This document shows, piece by piece, positions 49,965 through 59,257 of a DNA stretch of 64,000 nucleotides; position 1 is the stretch's first letter, and every line of letters begins with the position of its first letter. The translations under genes were made by a program, and so were the position numbers. The stretch lies in NCBI GenBank assembly GCA_964588335.1, contig CAZPOV010000008.1:62001-126000 (forward strand). The letters are read 5' to 3'. This DNA is from JAGQZY01 sp964588335. GTDB taxonomy: Bacteria > Bdellovibrionota > Bdellovibrionia > Bdellovibrionales > JAGQZY01. The notes beneath the pieces are model-generated. The model made no database searches and was not told the DNA's origin. It saw only the letters and a program-made list of their open reading frames with translations.

Positions 49965-51230
49965 ATGTCCAATCTCAGTAATATTCAAGCAAGAGAAATT
50001 CTCGACAGCCGCGGTTTTCCGACTGTCGAGGTTGAAGTTAAAACTCAGTCGGGAGCCTGGGCGCGAGCGGCTGTGCCTTCGGGCGCTTCCACCGGGGCTC
50101 ATGAAGCCTGCGAGCTTCGCGATGGCGACGCCTCACGCTTCCTTGGTAAGGGCGTTTCACAAGCCGTGAAAAACGTCAATACAACCATCAAGCAGAAGCT
50201 CAACGGTATGGACGTGCAAGAGTGGCAGAAAATTGATCAAGCCTTGATTGATCTTGATGGGACTAAAAATAAAACCGCATTAGGGGCCAATGCCATCTTG
50301 GGTGTGTCTTTGGCTTGCGCCAAAGCCGCCGCGGTTGAACAGGAGAAACCATTCTATCGTTGGCTTGGGGGAGATTCAGCCGTTCAGTTACCAATTCCTT
50401 TGATGAATGTTCTGAATGGTGGAGCCCACGCGGACAATGGATTGGATGTGCAAGAATTCATGGTTGTGCCTCGACTGGACACCTTTCGACAGTCGCTTCA
50501 GGCGGGCAGCGAAATTTTTCATACATTAAAAAAACTGCTTTCTGAAAACGGCCTTACGGTTGCTGTTGGAGATGAGGGTGGTTTTGCGCCGAAACTGAAA
50601 ACCAATGAAGAGGCTTTGGATTACTTGTGCCGAGCGGTTGAAAAAGCCGGCTACCAGTTGGGATCCAACGTTTATATCGCTTTGGATGTGGCAGCCACAG
50701 AATTTTTCAAAGATGGCACCTACCTGTGGGAAGGGTCGAAAAAATCAGCCGGGGATATCGCAAAAATCTATGAGTCTTGGAAAGAAAAGGCACCTTTGAT
50801 CTCTATTGAAGATGGCTTGGCGGAAGATGACTGGGACGGTTGGGCGCATCTGACTCAAGAGTTGGGAGCCACCACCCAATTGGTGGGGGACGATTTATTT
50901 GTCACCAATTATGAGCGATTAAAAACCGGTGTAGAAAAGAAGTGCGCCAATGCCTTGCTTGTGAAGGTCAATCAGATCGGAAGTCTAAGTGAAACTCAAA
51001 AAGCTGTGAACTTTGCTCAAGAATCAGGATTTCAGACTGTGATGTCCCATCGGAGTGGAGAAACTGAAGACACAACCATCGCCGACTTGGCTGTGGCGAT
51101 GAAGTGTTCGCAAATCAAAACCGGAAGCCTTTGCCGCAGTGAACGAATCGCCAAATACAATCAGCTTTTGCGTATCGAAGAAGAGTTGGGGGATAAAGCC
51201 CAATTTGCTAAACTTGATCTTATGAATTAA
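49965..51230 (+). CDS. eno: Enolase
   Basis: 421 residues; SD AAGGAG. It converts 2-phosphoglycerate to phosphoenolpyruvate. All signatures are present: REILDSRGFPTVEVEV, SGASTGAHEACELRDGD, GANAILGVSLACAKAAA, the catalytic Glu in VAVGDEGGFAP, metal ligands in ISIEDGLAEDDWDGW and VGDDLFVTN, the catalytic Lys in LLVKVNQIGS, and VMSHRSGETEDT plus IKTGSLCRSERIAKYNQLLRI. The usual GAPCRSDR is replaced by GSLCRSER. It shares a transcript with the upstream HATPase gene and ends in a hairpin at 51237-51265. Confidence 0.97.
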   Translation: MSNLSNIQAREILDSRGFPTVEVEVKTQSGAWARAAVPSGASTGAHEACELRDGDASRFLGKGVSQAVKNVNTTIKQKLNGMDVQEWQKIDQALIDLDGTKNKTALGANAILGVSLACAKAAAVEQEKPFYRWLGGDSAVQLPIPLMNVLNGGAHADNGLDVQEFMVVPRLDTFRQSLQAGSEIFHTLKKLLSENGLTVAVGDEGGFAPKLKTNEEALDYLCRAVEKAGYQLGSNVYIALDVAATEFFKDGTYLWEGSKKSAGDIAKIYESWKEKAPLISIEDGLAEDDWDGWAHLTQELGATTQLVGDDLFVTNYERLKTGVEKKCANALLVKVNQIGSLSETQKAVNFAQESGFQTVMSHRSGETEDTTIADLAVAMKCSQIKTGSLCRSERIAKYNQLLRIEEELGDKAQFAKLDLMN

Positions 51231-51236
51231 GCCGGC

Positions 51237-51267
51237 GAGGGGCTCATGATCAACGGGAGCCCTTCTT
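51237..51267 (+). terminator. Probable intrinsic terminator of eno
   Basis: A 9-bp stem between 51237-51245 and 51257-51265 (core GGGCTC/GAGCCC) with an 11-nt loop, followed by a short pyrimidine run (TTCCT). Confidence 0.6.
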
Positions 51268-51391
51268 CCTGCGAACCCCTTAAAAGCCATCGCTGAGCCT
51301 CGTTTGGAAATATGAAAAATTTAATGGTTTGTAAGACTAGACCTTGGCGGGGAAGTGTTGAGAAAAACATTTCTTCTGATTAAGATAAGGT

Positions 51392-51691
51392 ATGTTTTCA
51401 CGTTGGCGTGTTTTTTTTCACAGATTGCTTCATAGCCCGATGCGGGTGTTCTTGTTTGGTGTTCTCCTAACATTTGTGATGCTGATCTTCGATGGTAGCC
51501 TTTGGCGTTATTGGAGCCTGCAGCGCGGGCAAGAGGACATGCAAGATCGGATGACGGATTTGGAGGAAAAGGCTCGAAAGCTGGAATTTCAAATCCATCA
51601 GGCTGAAAAACTCACCTACATCGAGCGTCAGGCAACCGATCAGTTTGATTACGTCCGCGAGGGCGATCTTATTTTCGTATTTTCCGAATAA
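51392..51691 (+). CDS. ftsB: Cell division protein FtsB/DivIC-like
   Basis: 99 residues. One membrane helix (MRVFLFGVLLTFVMLIFDG) and then a coiled coil (LQRGQEDMQDRMTDLEEKARKLEFQIHQAEKLTYIERQATDQF) with the family's C-terminal 'VREGDLIFVF' segment. FtsB works with FtsL and FtsQ to activate septal peptidoglycan synthesis. Its position directly after eno is the common gamma/delta-proteobacterial order and supports the call. Confidence 0.88.
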   Translation: MFSRWRVFFHRLLHSPMRVFLFGVLLTFVMLIFDGSLWRYWSLQRGQEDMQDRMTDLEEKARKLEFQIHQAEKLTYIERQATDQFDYVREGDLIFVFSE

Positions 51692-51802
51692 TCCTTGTTC
51701 TCAAAAGTTTATTTTCAACCTCTCTTGTTCTAGGGCGGTGCACTTGTATTGGCTCCGACCCAACATCATGCTAATTCAGTAAGACAGTCGAGAGGAAAAC
51801 CT

Positions 51803-54322
51803 ATGAAAAAGCTTTATTTAGTTGATGTGAGTTCCATGTTTTTTCGAGCCTTCTATGCCGTTCGAATGCTGAACAATTCAGCGGGAATGCCAACCAATGC
51901 AATTTATGGTTTTTTGTCGATGTCTGTGAAGCTTTTGAAAGATGTGCAACCGGATTATATGGTGTACTGCTACGATCAGCCGAAGCCCTCTTTTCGCAAA
52001 GACCTTTATGAGGACTACAAAGCCAATCGTAGCGAAACTCCCGAAGAGCTAGTGCCGCAGATTCCCTATATTCACAAGCTGACAGAGCTTATGGGGATTC
52101 CTGGCATCGGCAAAGAAAACTACGAGGCTGACGACGTTATTGGCTCATTGGTTAAATATGGCCTCGATAATAAACTTGAAGTGGTCATTGTTAGTGGTGA
52201 TAAAGATTTTGCCCAGCTTATCAATGATAAAGTGATCCTGTATGACACCATGAAAGACGTTAAATATGATGTTCAAGGTGTGATCGACAAATGGGGCGTT
52301 CATCCCGACCAGTTCATCGATTATTTGGCGATCTGCGGAGACTCGTCGGATAACATTCCAGGCGTTAAGGGGATTGGTCCAAAGGGCGCGCAAAAGCTCC
52401 TGAGCCAATTCGAAACTTTGGATGGAATTTACGAAAATATTGAAAGTGTTCGAACACCGTCGCATGTGAAGAAGTTAAAAGAATTCAAAGAAGAGGCCTA
52501 CCTATCAAAACAATTGGTGGAGATTGTGCAAGATCTTGACTTGGTGAAGGATCTTAACGACATCAGTCTTAAACCAATCAACACCGAAAAGTTGGCTGAA
52601 GTTCTTGATGAGTTGGAGTTCAGCTCTTTTAAGAAGAACCTTTTGGGAGCTTCTACCGGAAGCCAAAAGTCTTCAGCCAAAGCTGTTGAGAAACGCAAAA
52701 AGAGTTTAACTGTCAGAAACTGCGATGCTCTGGAACTGAACGACTGGCTGAGTGACCGCGATGAGATCATGGTGTGGAAAGACTCGCGCATCTTTTTTGT
52801 GGTTAAGGGCAATGAATGCTGTGTGGTTGAAGATGAATTTCATAAGATTGGTGAAATCTTAAATGGAAAAAATCTGAAGTGGCAAGGCTTTGATGTGAAA
52901 AGTGTATGGCGTGATTTGGGAATCACCCATGGTGAAGTAACGGCCGACCTGATGCTTTCCGCATACTTATTAAAAGCGGGCTCTATAAAAAACCTAAACG
53001 AGGTGTATCAGCAGTACGTGGGTAACACTCTTCCAGACTTTCCCGAGCCGGTGGACATCGTTGCGGCTCTAGAAGAGACGCGAGACATTGTCATCGACAA
53101 GCTCAAGGAACAGAAAATGCTTCCTATATTGCAGACAGTGGATTTGCCACTGGTGGAAGTATTAGCGTCGATGGAAGCCAAAGGCGTCTGTCTGGACACG
53201 AAATTATTGGCCAAAGAATCAAAAGCTTTAGAAAAAGAAATCGCGGCTCTAGAAAAAGAAATCAAAGAAATTTCGGGTGAAGAATTTAACGTCGCCAGTC
53301 CCAAACAGCTGTCGGTTATCTTGTTCGATAAAATGGGACTCACAAAAGGTAAAAAAACAAAAACAGGATATTCGACAGCCACTGATGTTTTAGAAAAATT
53401 AATTGATGAAAGTCCAATTGCTCAGAAGATTTTAGACTATCGAGAGTTATCAAAATTAAAGTCCACTTACGTTGATGCTTTGCCTGAATTGGTGAATGAA
53501 AAAACGGAAAGAGTGCACACGGTTTTTAATCAAGCCCTAACCACCACTGGCCGCCTTTCAAGCAACCATCCCAATTTACAAAATATTCCGATCCGTACTG
53601 AACGCGGCAAGCAAGTGCGCGAGGCGTTTGTGGTTCCAAAGGGTTATAAAATGCTTTCGGCTGACTACAGCCAGATTGAATTGCGCGTCCTAGCCCACAT
53701 CACAAAAGATCCCGGATTGCTGGAGGCTTTTAATAATGATCGAGATATCCACTCTTGGACGGCCAGTGAAATTTTCGATACACCTCTTGATAAGGTGGAT
53801 TCCGGACAGCGGCGCATGGCGAAGGCGGTCAATTTTGGGATCGCCTACGGGCAAGGGGTTTACGGCTTGGCTGAGACCTTACAAATTCCGCGTAAAGAAT
53901 CCAAAGAAATTATCGAAAACTACTTTCAAAAGTTTTCTGGGGTAAAGACCTATATGGATGAAATTGTGGAGAAGGCCAAAGATCAGGGTTACGTTGAGAC
54001 TCTTTTTGGCCGACGCCGGTATCTTCCAGAGCTTAAATCGAAGAATCCCATGCAGCGAAGTTTTGGTGAACGGGCGGCGATCAATGCCCCGATTCAAGGA
54101 ACAGCCAGCGACCTTGTTAAAATGGCTATGTTAGAACTTTACGAAGACTACCCCAGCGATATGCTGCTACAGGTTCATGATGAATTGATTTTTGAACTTC
54201 CGGAAAAAGGTATCGAAGACTCTGCCGCTAAGATCAAAGAAGTGATGGAGAACAACGTGAAACTTGAAGTGAAGTTGAAGGTGAACGTTGAATGGGGCGA
54301 TAATTGGTCTGAGGCCCATTAA
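51803..54322 (+). CDS. polA: DNA polymerase I
   Basis: 839 residues from ATG 51803 (SD GAGAGGAAA). 5'-nuclease domain (1-290: KKLYLVDVSSMFFRAFYA, EADDVIGSL, ICGDSSDNIPGVKGIGPKGA). A middle region in the place of the 3'-5' exonuclease (about 310-430) lacks the DxE metal-binding motif, so proofreading is probably lost. Polymerase domain (about 450-839): motif A DYSQIELRVLAH, O-helix RRMAKAVNFGIAYG and motif C LLQVHDELIFE. It serves Okazaki fragment processing and repair. Confidence 0.96.
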   Translation: MKKLYLVDVSSMFFRAFYAVRMLNNSAGMPTNAIYGFLSMSVKLLKDVQPDYMVYCYDQPKPSFRKDLYEDYKANRSETPEELVPQIPYIHKLTELMGIPGIGKENYEADDVIGSLVKYGLDNKLEVVIVSGDKDFAQLINDKVILYDTMKDVKYDVQGVIDKWGVHPDQFIDYLAICGDSSDNIPGVKGIGPKGAQKLLSQFETLDGIYENIESVRTPSHVKKLKEFKEEAYLSKQLVEIVQDLDLVKDLNDISLKPINTEKLAEVLDELEFSSFKKNLLGASTGSQKSSAKAVEKRKKSLTVRNCDALELNDWLSDRDEIMVWKDSRIFFVVKGNECCVVEDEFHKIGEILNGKNLKWQGFDVKSVWRDLGITHGEVTADLMLSAYLLKAGSIKNLNEVYQQYVGNTLPDFPEPVDIVAALEETRDIVIDKLKEQKMLPILQTVDLPLVEVLASMEAKGVCLDTKLLAKESKALEKEIAALEKEIKEISGEEFNVASPKQLSVILFDKMGLTKGKKTKTGYSTATDVLEKLIDESPIAQKILDYRELSKLKSTYVDALPELVNEKTERVHTVFNQALTTTGRLSSNHPNLQNIPIRTERGKQVREAFVVPKGYKMLSADYSQIELRVLAHITKDPGLLEAFNNDRDIHSWTASEIFDTPLDKVDSGQRRMAKAVNFGIAYGQGVYGLAETLQIPRKESKEIIENYFQKFSGVKTYMDEIVEKAKDQGYVETLFGRRRYLPELKSKNPMQRSFGERAAINAPIQGTASDLVKMAMLELYEDYPSDMLLQVHDELIFELPEKGIEDSAAKIKEVMENNVKLEVKLKVNVEWGDNWSEAH

Positions 54323-54378
54323 TCGATGTCTAAAAACCTTTGCCTCTGTTGAAGCGAAAAAAACATCAATAGGAGTTG

Positions 54379-54750
54379 TTAAAACCGCATCGACTTGCAA
54401 GTGTCGATCAGGTCGGCGCTGAAGAAGTCTTCGCCAGAATCATCGGTGCAGTTGACTTCAAAACCCCAGGTGGCTTCTTCAATCAAGGCACACAAAATAA
54501 TTTGCTCGTGTCGTTTTTCTTCAGCATCAAGAATTTGGTAGATGGACTCTGTGTTGGAAAGATAGGTTCGAGCCGATTGGTGAGAGGCTCTTAAATTTCT
54601 TTTGTCTTTCGCGTTCAATAATGAAAGGTCGTACTCTTGGTTGACCTGTTCCCAGGAAAGACAGCCTAAATCAAAGGTGTCGTGATTTCCGGCAGATGCC
54701 AGTGCTCCAGAAAAATTCAATATTAAAGATAAAAATAGAACCCGTTTCAC
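54379..54750 (-). CDS. Small exported protein, function unknown
   Basis: 123 residues from GTG 54750, chosen because AGGTGG lies 4 nt before it and the product then begins with a clean signal peptide (VKRVLFLSLILNFSGALASAG). ATG 54780 is an alternative without SD. The mature part is acidic and helical, with three Cys (GCLSWEQ, ILCALIEEATWGFEVNC) plus DTCKSMRF at the end, probably paired by disulfides. No family is recognised. It is convergent with polA and divergent from the next secreted gene. Confidence 0.5.
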   Translation of the reverse strand: MKRVLFLSLILNFSGALASAGNHDTFDLGCLSWEQVNQEYDLSLLNAKDKRNLRASHQSARTYLSNTESIYQILDAEEKRHEQIILCALIEEATWGFEVNCTDDSGEDFFSADLIDTCKSMRF

Positions 54751-54944
54751 CCATCCACCTGCGCCAATAATGTCACTCATATTGCAAAAGATACATTCGT
54801 TCCGCTCCAATTGATAGGGGTTTTCAGTTTTCTTAAAAAGATTACATACCCGAGCGGCCGTTTTTTTGGTTTTGGCCTCGGCTGGCCAAAATCCCCGCCA
54901 GCCGGGCCTCTGGCACAGTTCTTCCAATAGGAAAGGTCGAGGTA

Positions 54945-55712
54945 ATGATGATGAGTGAGTTAATTCGAATTATTTGTTTTTTTGGGCTTGTCTTGGGTTT
55001 TAATAGCTTAGCGAAAGCGGAGATGGCCTTGGTGAATCATGGCGAAGACATTATTTATGTCGGTGTCGGGGCTCAGCAAGGTGATGAGCACACGGTTATC
55101 CACAATTACGTGAACTGTCGTCTGTTCTGTTCGCGAAGTTCCAATAGTTTTCGAGTCGCCAGCCGTGATCTGATCCGGCCGGTGGCGACTGTAACGGTGG
55201 AAACCCAAGGTGTTTTGCGCAACATTGGACGAGACGAAGTGATTCTGGGAACCGATGGAAACATCTACTTGGTTCGCGATGTTTTTGATAATGGCATGAT
55301 TGCCGCCTATCGTTCTGATATCAATCCAAACAGTCGCAATCGAGTGGCCGGTAATATTGACGCTGCCGAAGAAGATGACACTTTTATTCTCGATGTTGAT
55401 GATGTTCAAGCCGTTCAGGTATCTTGTTTTCTTAATATCTGCACAGGCCAGCGCTACCATGAGATAGCAGGAATGCCTCTTTGTGATTTCGAAAGACTTC
55501 GTGGTGTTGAAGTCACTGAAGGAGTGGTCACTGGTGTGCCCAGCAATTTGGCTTGCCGTGTGGATCGCTCGGCGCCAATACATGCTGTTTTTAGTGATGG
55601 CACTTTGGCCAACGGCAACCGCTTATTCAATCCGTTTCCGAGGACGATCAATAATTACTATCGAGTCACTGAAGCTGAAGAATTATCAGATGAAAGTTCG
55701 TCGATTTTCTAA
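54945..55712 (+). CDS. Secreted protein, function unknown
   Basis: 255 residues. Three ATG codons in a row form the start, with GAGG upstream. Signal peptide through NSLAKAEM. The mature part is beta-rich (DIIYVGVGAQQGDEHTVIHNYVNCRLFC, EVILGTDGNIYLVRDVFDNGMIAAYR) with six cysteines in three close pairs of sites (CRLFC, CFLNIC, then CDF and CRV), consistent with disulfides. VLGTDGNIYLVRD resembles a beta-propeller blade but no repeat is evident. I cannot assign a family. Confidence 0.6.
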   Translation: MMMSELIRIICFFGLVLGFNSLAKAEMALVNHGEDIIYVGVGAQQGDEHTVIHNYVNCRLFCSRSSNSFRVASRDLIRPVATVTVETQGVLRNIGRDEVILGTDGNIYLVRDVFDNGMIAAYRSDINPNSRNRVAGNIDAAEEDDTFILDVDDVQAVQVSCFLNICTGQRYHEIAGMPLCDFERLRGVEVTEGVVTGVPSNLACRVDRSAPIHAVFSDGTLANGNRLFNPFPRTINNYYRVTEAEELSDESSSIF

Positions 55713-55756
55713 AGTGGGATGGAAATTTTCACCCAATAACTCCGTTGTTTATGTTT

Positions 55757-55867
55757 TTGAGGTGTAAACATTTTTCGGATGCAAAGAGCGCAATCCACAG
55801 GTGTTAAACTTTTTGACACCTATCAAAGACTTTTTTTCATTGTAAACCCTTGAAATCCCTTGAAATC
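55757..55867. promoter_or_regulatory. Direct repeats in the leader of the 55937 gene
   Basis: Two similar sites, GAGGTGTAAACATTTTT (about 55759-55775) and CAGGTGTTAAACTTTTT (about 55798-55814), and a perfect 10-bp tandem repeat CCCTTGAAAT twice (55848-55857 and 55858-55867). A perfect TTGACA (55813-55818) overlaps the second site. They may be regulator sites around a promoter; no clear -10 was found. Confidence 0.4.
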
Positions 55868-55936
55868 GGATATTAAAAACTGTCTCGTTTTGGCACATGA
55901 ATCGCATTGTAGTGGGGTGTAAGGAGAGAGAATACA

Positions 55937-56641
55937 ATGTTTAAAAATACTATCATCATATTGGTAACCATCATGATCGCTTCGCCAGCGATGGCCAACA
56001 ATCGTCCCCGTCGGCCCGCTGACCAGCAAAGTCAGGGGATGTCTCAGAAAAAAGTTCACTCCGCGGCGGTGGAGAAGAAGGCTATTCCTAAAGTGGCGCC
56101 GGTTAAAGCCACAAAAGTTGTTCACCAAAAACAGGTGAAAGCTGAATCGAGCGAAACTTCGAATCCGGTTTCTGCAACTAAGATAATTGACGTTAAAGCC
56201 GAACAAAACACCTGGCGCAAAGGTAAAAATACGGTGGTTCAACTGAAGGGGCAAGCCTCCGAGGACTCTGCCAGATGTAAAACTTTTCAGGTGCGTCTTG
56301 AGCAAGAGCTAGAGTACCACATCGAATGCATTGGGCAGCAGATGAACGCCAAGTTTAATCTTGAGAGCAGTGCCAGTCGCACCGTTTCGCAAAAAGACGG
56401 TCACGTGACGGTCACTCAATACGGTTATTTGACTAAGAAGCCCCGAATCTCCAAAGACAAAAAATCGACTTTAAAAGTTCCGTTCGTAGAGCAGATCATC
56501 CATATTAAAAGACTCGAAGATGGCCAATTGTCCTTTTATTTTGAAAGTTTCAAAGAAGATGAGTTTGGCAGAATTGTCCAAGATGGCTTTGTTCAAGCCC
56601 ATTCGTTGACCAACGAGAAGATGAAGATCAGTGCTTACTGA
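55937..56641 (+). CDS. Exported Lys/Ala-rich protein with C-terminal domain of unknown function
   Basis: 234 residues; SD AAGGAGAGAG. Signal peptide MFKNTIIILVTIMIASPAMA, then a basic linker of Lys, Val, Ala and Pro (VEKKAIPKVAPVKATKVVHQKQVKAES) that may span the peptidoglycan. From about 90 a beta-rich domain follows (RCKTFQVRLEQELEYHIECIGQQMNAKF, GHVTVTQYGYLTKKPR, LKVPFVEQIIHIKRLEDGQLSFYFESF) with two Cys. No known family. Its own leader carries direct repeats. Confidence 0.6.
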   Translation: MFKNTIIILVTIMIASPAMANNRPRRPADQQSQGMSQKKVHSAAVEKKAIPKVAPVKATKVVHQKQVKAESSETSNPVSATKIIDVKAEQNTWRKGKNTVVQLKGQASEDSARCKTFQVRLEQELEYHIECIGQQMNAKFNLESSASRTVSQKDGHVTVTQYGYLTKKPRISKDKKSTLKVPFVEQIIHIKRLEDGQLSFYFESFKEDEFGRIVQDGFVQAHSLTNEKMKISAY

Positions 56642-56706
56642 AAAGCTTACAATAATAAGGGGTTTTTCCCTACTTTTCAGTAATTGCTGATAATGTTTTC
56701 GATACT

Positions 56707-57789
56707 ATGTGGAGTAAAATCAAACCCCTTAATCTTGCATTGACAGTTTTCCTTCAAGGGTTGGTTTTCCTGTATTCCCAAAGCACTATGGCCCAGGAAC
56801 GTTGTTCCGACGTGATGTCTTATCAGCAGAGACTTTATAGTGCTGATTATATTCCCTACATTCAAAATCGTTTGGGAGGTCACGCCACTCGATGGTACGA
56901 AATGTTCTCTCGGTACAATGAAAGCAATCGTAGTATCGAAGAACTGGTGATGATTGACTCCATTTTTGCCAACACCCAAGCTCGTGGATGGTTGGCGCGG
57001 CAAAGCAATGCTTTTAAGTTTGTTCGCCTGGAGTCCATTACCAAAACATTAGACCAGGTGTTAAAGCGCCAGACCGGTTTGAATCAAACCCGCCAATGGA
57101 ACGAGTTAAATCTTTACGAGAGACGGGCCTTGCTTTTAGTGACGTTTAAAAAATGGTGGTGGGAAGTCGACAGTCATCATGTTGTGGGTTTCTCCCGCTG
57201 GACGGACGTTTCTTATTTATTGAGTCGTTCATTGTCAGAGCCTTTAGCACCGGGGCGCTTGGATATGCGGTTGCACGAGCTTTTGGCGACTCCCACTCGC
57301 AATAGTTTTTTAAGCAGTCTTATTCGTAATTTTCGAAGCGAAATCCGAACCCTGGAGGCTGTTAAAAATCAACCGGAAGCTCAAGAGGTTTTAAAGCAAA
57401 CTCTCGCCCACCGCGTTGACTTCCTGACCCGTCTGCGTTCGGCGTCGGGGATGCAGGGGCAGCGTCTCCGTTTGTTGAATATGCAGATATTGCGAGCCGC
57501 CGTCCTGCGCCAGATGATGGTTGAAGGTCGCCCTCTGAAAACCGAGGAAATTGCAACTGTGGCTCGCCAGATTGATGTGAGTCCTCAGTTGGCCCGCGAG
57601 ATGTTCTGGGGCCAGGTTGGAATGGGACTTATCCCCAACATGAACAGTTTTGTGAACATCGGCATCGATATCGCGATCACCTCAGCAATAGCGTTTGTCA
57701 TTGGTCACTATTGGTTTGATGATCTTGAAGACGATGGAATTTATCAGGGCTCGTTTGACGAGATGTTCTCAAATTTTGAAAGCCCTTGA
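56707..57789 (+). CDS. Exported helical protein with C-terminal membrane helix, function unknown
   Basis: 360 residues. An N-terminal signal segment (LALTVFLQGLVFLYSQSTMAQ) and a late hydrophobic segment (NIGIDIAITSAIAFVIGHYWF, about 317-337), then an acidic tail (DDLEDDGIYQGSFDEMF). The body is helical and Arg-rich (ERRALLLVTFKKWWWEVDSHH, RNFRSEIRTLEAVKNQPEAQEVLKQTLAHRVDFLTRL). I recognise no family. Its stop directly abuts the convergent lipoprotein gene. Confidence 0.6.
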   Translation: MWSKIKPLNLALTVFLQGLVFLYSQSTMAQERCSDVMSYQQRLYSADYIPYIQNRLGGHATRWYEMFSRYNESNRSIEELVMIDSIFANTQARGWLARQSNAFKFVRLESITKTLDQVLKRQTGLNQTRQWNELNLYERRALLLVTFKKWWWEVDSHHVVGFSRWTDVSYLLSRSLSEPLAPGRLDMRLHELLATPTRNSFLSSLIRNFRSEIRTLEAVKNQPEAQEVLKQTLAHRVDFLTRLRSASGMQGQRLRLLNMQILRAAVLRQMMVEGRPLKTEEIATVARQIDVSPQLAREMFWGQVGMGLIPNMNSFVNIGIDIAITSAIAFVIGHYWFDDLEDDGIYQGSFDEMFSNFESP

Positions 57790-58182
57790 TTATTTCGATT
57801 CCCAGCCCACAACTTGGCCTTTTTCAAAGTAGATCACCCGTCTTTCTTTCATGTAGCCGCGAAGGGTGGGGACAGATGTTTCATAGGTCCATCTTTCAAA
57901 TCCATATTTAGGATTACCAGCCACTTCAACCAATCCGGGGCGCCCTAGATAGCGCTGGACGTTGTTTTTGTTCATGCCAAGACGCAGATTTTCAATTCCG
58001 GTGGTCTCGTAGGAGCTGCCGTAGGAGCTCTGTTGCTCAGATTGTAAAAGCATTTCTAAATTGTCCAAGTCGGAAACCACTGGTGGCAGTCTTCGCGAGG
58101 CCGGTGAGGGAGGTTGAGGTAAAAGCATGCAACCTGCTAGTAAAGGTATTGAGGCAAGAAGGATTAAGACTTTCATTATCAC
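57790..58182 (-). CDS. Lipoprotein with SmpA/OmlA (BamE-like) domain
   Basis: 130 residues. Lipobox LLAGC after MIMKVLILLASIP. Residues ~60-128 match the BamE fold pattern: NLRLGMNKNNVQRYLGRPG, FERWTYE and RRVIYFEKGQVVGWESK. BamE is an accessory lipoprotein of the outer-membrane barrel assembly machine, but many lipoproteins share this small domain, so the exact role is open. The linker is Gln/Ser-rich. About 205 bp before the next gene hold no feature I can support. Confidence 0.78.
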   Translation of the reverse strand: MIMKVLILLASIPLLAGCMLLPQPPSPASRRLPPVVSDLDNLEMLLQSEQQSSYGSSYETTGIENLRLGMNKNNVQRYLGRPGLVEVAGNPKYGFERWTYETSVPTLRGYMKERRVIYFEKGQVVGWESK

Positions 58183-58387
58183 TCCTATCGTGTTGAGCGC
58201 CGCCTATTGAATATGAGGAGACGACGACTCATCCATTTTCTTAAGTGCTCCCATAAGGGATTTCTTAAAGTTCTTCTCGGATTTTTCGTCGATTTTTTTG
58301 AGTCTAGTCCAGGTTTGTTCATGACGAATGTCTTGTCTTTGTAAAGTGGTTTAATTTAATATCGGATTCTACAATAATAGAGGAATA

Positions 58388-59257
58388 ATGGCTGACGACG
58401 ACAAGAACACCGAAATTGAAAACGACGAAGCCGTCGCTGACAAAGACCAGGCCTCAGCTCAGGCCGGTGCAGAGTCAAACGCTGCGGATCCGTCCAATGA
58501 AAAGGATTCCACTGAAACTCTTGATATCGATGAAGATTTAGCGGCAGCCCTTGGTGATGTCGAAGAGACCGATGGTGTCGATATCGATCAGGCCATCGCC
58601 GAGGCCGATCCCGATTTTAGTAAGGAAATTGAAGCCATCAATAGCGAAGACTTCAGTGGTGTGGTGATAAATAAGGAAAACCTCTCTGAAGAGGTTGATG
58701 AAAACGAAAAAGTGCCTTCTGCCTATAAAACCTTTTGGAACAATCTTCCCCAAGGTACCAAGAAACGCTATTATCTGGCCGCCGGTATTATTGCCGTTCT
58801 GATTCCCTTTGCGATTCTCATTTATATGGGAAAAATACTACCCCGCTTTGAGCTGCCTTACACTCTAAGTTTTCAGGAGCTTACCAAAGATATTTATTCG
58901 TATCCGGTTGAGGGGGTGCAAGTTCCTCTGTTTGATGACTACAGAACCCAAGCTCATACGATTCAGTTTCCGAAAACAGTGATCAATCTTCGGTCGTCGG
59001 GGGATTCTCCTTCCTACGGTGAGTTTGAGTTTTCGTTTGTCCTGCGAGATGAAGAGTTGTCGGTCGCCATTAAAGCCAAAGAATCAGAGATTGTCGATTT
59101 GATGCAAAGGGTTTTGGAGCAAGTGACTTGGCAAGAGCTCCAAAGTCCCATTGGCAAAGAAAAAGTGAAAAAAATTATTCGTCATCGTATCAATGAGTAT
59201 CTGCAAGGCAACGTCGTCATCGGTGTTTATTATCGTCACGTTGTTTTAGAAAAATAA
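58388..59257 (+). CDS. FliL-like membrane protein with long acidic N-terminus
   Basis: 289 residues. Residues 1-115 are strongly acidic and probably disordered in the cytoplasm (DIDEDLAAALGDVEETDGVDIDQAIAEADPD). A single membrane helix (YYLAAGIIAVLIPFAILIYMG, about 129-149) is followed by a periplasmic domain with the FliL end pattern (IVDLMQRVLEQVTWQELQSPIGKEKVKKIIRHRINEYL, then VYYRHVVLEK). FliL helps the flagellar stator work under load. No flagellar genes are near, so this may be a stand-alone FliL paralogue. Confidence 0.72.
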   Translation: MADDDKNTEIENDEAVADKDQASAQAGAESNAADPSNEKDSTETLDIDEDLAAALGDVEETDGVDIDQAIAEADPDFSKEIEAINSEDFSGVVINKENLSEEVDENEKVPSAYKTFWNNLPQGTKKRYYLAAGIIAVLIPFAILIYMGKILPRFELPYTLSFQELTKDIYSYPVEGVQVPLFDDYRTQAHTIQFPKTVINLRSSGDSPSYGEFEFSFVLRDEELSVAIKAKESEIVDLMQRVLEQVTWQELQSPIGKEKVKKIIRHRINEYLQGNVVIGVYYRHVVLEK

